Shown: one piece after another, positions 63,239 to 64,000 of the stretch
How the letters are laid out: each line of letters begins with the position of its first letter
Numbering within the stretch: the first letter of the stretch is position 1
Assembly (NCBI RefSeq): GCF_028656935.1
Contig: NZ_JAMDGZ010000048.1
Location: 1 to 64,000 of the forward strand
Reading direction: 5' to 3'
DNA length: 64,000 bases
From: Pseudomonas rubra
GTDB lineage: Bacteria; Pseudomonadota; Gammaproteobacteria; Pseudomonadales; Pseudomonadaceae
The notes under the pieces: generated by a model
What the model was told of the DNA's origin: nothing
Database searches by the model: none
Seen by the model: the letters and a program-made list of their open reading frames with translations, nothing else
Made by a program: the position numbers and the translations under genes

Positions 63239-63268
63239 TTGGGAGCCAGCGCCGCACTGCGCTACAAT
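63239..63268 (+). promoter_or_regulatory. Sigma-70 promoter for yicC
   Basis: TTGGGA (63,239-63,244), 18 bases, then TACAAT (63,263-63,268). This is a close match to the -35/-10 consensus, giving a 5' leader of about 45-50 nt. Confidence 0.55.
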
Positions 63269-63321
63269 CTTGCGCCTTCAGCCGCTTGGCTTTCCTTCAT
63301 CTATTGCGCGAGGTACTTCCC

Positions 63322-64000
63322 ATGGTGCACAGCATGACCGCTTTTGCTCGTGTCGAGCGCGCCGGTAGCCAGGGCACCCTCATCTGGGAACTGCGCTCGG
63401 TCAATCATCGCTACCTGGAGCCGCACCTGCGCCTGCCCGAGGCCTTCCGCGACCTCGAAGGCGCCGTGCGCGAAAGCCTGCGCCAGGGCCTGTCGCGGGG
63501 CAAGGTCGAATGCACCCTGCGCTTCAACGAAGAACACAACGGCAAGGCCCTGCAGGTCGACCGCGAGCGCGCCGCGCAACTGGTCGCCGCTGCCGAGACA
63601 GTGGCCAGCCTGATCAAGCAGCCGGCACCGCTCAACCCACTGGAAGTGCTGGCCTGGCCGGGTGTTCTGGTGGCCGATGCCGCCGACCCGCAGGCGCTCA
63701 ACAGCGAGGCCATGGCCCTGTTCGAAGAGGCCCTGAACGATCTGAAAAACGGCCGCAACCGTGAAGGCGGCGAGCTGGCCCGGCTGATCAACGAACGTCT
63801 GGACAACATGGCCAGCGAGGTCACCACCTTGCGCGCCCTGGTACCGCAGATGCTTGCAGCCCAACGGCAGAAGATCCTCGACCGCTTCAGCGACATGCAG
63901 GCCGAACTCGACCCGCAGCGCCTGGAACAGGAGATGGTCCTGCTTGCGCAAAAAAGCGACGTAGCCGAAGAGCTCGACCGCTTGAGCACCCACGTCACCG
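63322..64000 (+). CDS. yicC: YicC-family endoribonuclease (3' end cut by the window)
   Basis: The frame starts MVHSMTAFARVE and continues open past the window end (226 codons seen of about 287). It has the YicC N-terminal signature (ELRSVNHRYLEPHLRLPE) and the central RGKVECTLRF. YicC proteins are RNases involved in small-RNA turnover. In Pseudomonas the next gene is gmk, as expected here. The ATG at 63,322 is used; a second ATG lies four codons on. Confidence 0.92.
   Translation, partial: MVHSMTAFARVERAGSQGTLIWELRSVNHRYLEPHLRLPEAFRDLEGAVRESLRQGLSRGKVECTLRFNEEHNGKALQVDRERAAQLVAAAETVASLIKQPAPLNPLEVLAWPGVLVADAADPQALNSEAMALFEEALNDLKNGRNREGGELARLINERLDNMASEVTTLRALVPQMLAAQRQKILDRFSDMQAELDPQRLEQEMVLLAQKSDVAEELDRLSTHVT

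Overview
The window is Pseudomonas chromosome, almost certainly from the P. putida group. From about 21.5 kb to the right end it is GC-rich with strong C/G third-position bias. Gene content and order follow what I recall of the P. putida KT2440 PP_52xx block: lysine catabolism amaA/amaB/hglS, rep, xpt, dad genes, kauB, rpmG/rpmB, radC, coaBC, dut, algC, argB, pyrE, crc, rph, yicC. Pseudomonas-type REP palindromes occur between these genes. This identification rests on remembered gene order, not on a search.

Bases 1 to about 21,023 are one horizontally acquired island of visibly lower and uneven GC. Its right end cuts comM (the Mg-chelatase-like transformation helicase gene), of which only a broken 3' fragment remains at 21,024-21,471. 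The left end lies outside the window. The terminal module at 15,025-21,025 is a tightly coupled four-gene operon of three large tyrosine recombinases plus one small protein, the signature of GInt elements (ginABCD). The cargo is a stack of anti-phage genes: Gabija (gajA-gajB, 1.2-4.5 kb); an adenosine deaminase / HAM1-like / SIR2 operon matching the recently described Kongming system (komA-komB-komC, 4.8-7.2 kb); an Mrr-like nuclease (7.5-8.3 kb); a TIR-domain gene split by a frameshift (8.9-10.0 kb); and Thoeris (thsA-thsB, 10.3-12.2 kb). Between the defence genes and the integrases are a membrane protein, an MvaT/H-NS-like silencer and an unrecognised protein built on regular 16-residue repeats.

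Three cargo modules (Kongming, Thoeris and the TIR gene) carry predicted NAD-consuming effectors, while Gabija and the Mrr-like protein attack DNA. The island thus combines abortive NAD depletion with nucleases. Most notable are the Kongming operon, whose HAM1 subunit has lost the catalytic aspartate and the SHR histidine (as expected of a nucleotide sensor rather than an enzyme); the one-base lesion in the TIR gene; the ginA start codon lying exactly on the island/comM junction; and the 16-residue repeat protein.

The core part holds a MscS-CNBD channel; the lysine/pipecolate branch (amaA, amaB, a divergent LysR gene, hglS); a chemoreceptor; a LysR/MATE divergent pair separated by two perfect inverted DnaA boxes; a GGDEF-EAL protein preceded by a Fur-box-like palindrome; rep, xpt and a CoA-transferase; cytochrome c5; a D-alanine cluster (dadA-ridA-dadX with a divergent Lrp gene); polyamine or amino-acid oxidation genes (an oxidoreductase, a MocR regulator, kauB); ribosomal protein genes rpmB-rpmG; a peptide-binding lipidless SBP; and then the coaBC-dut-algC-argB / pyrE / crc / rph / yicC housekeeping block. 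Two leaders (dadA and a cupin gene) carry AACAACAA, the Hfq/Crc target motif, and crc itself lies in the window.
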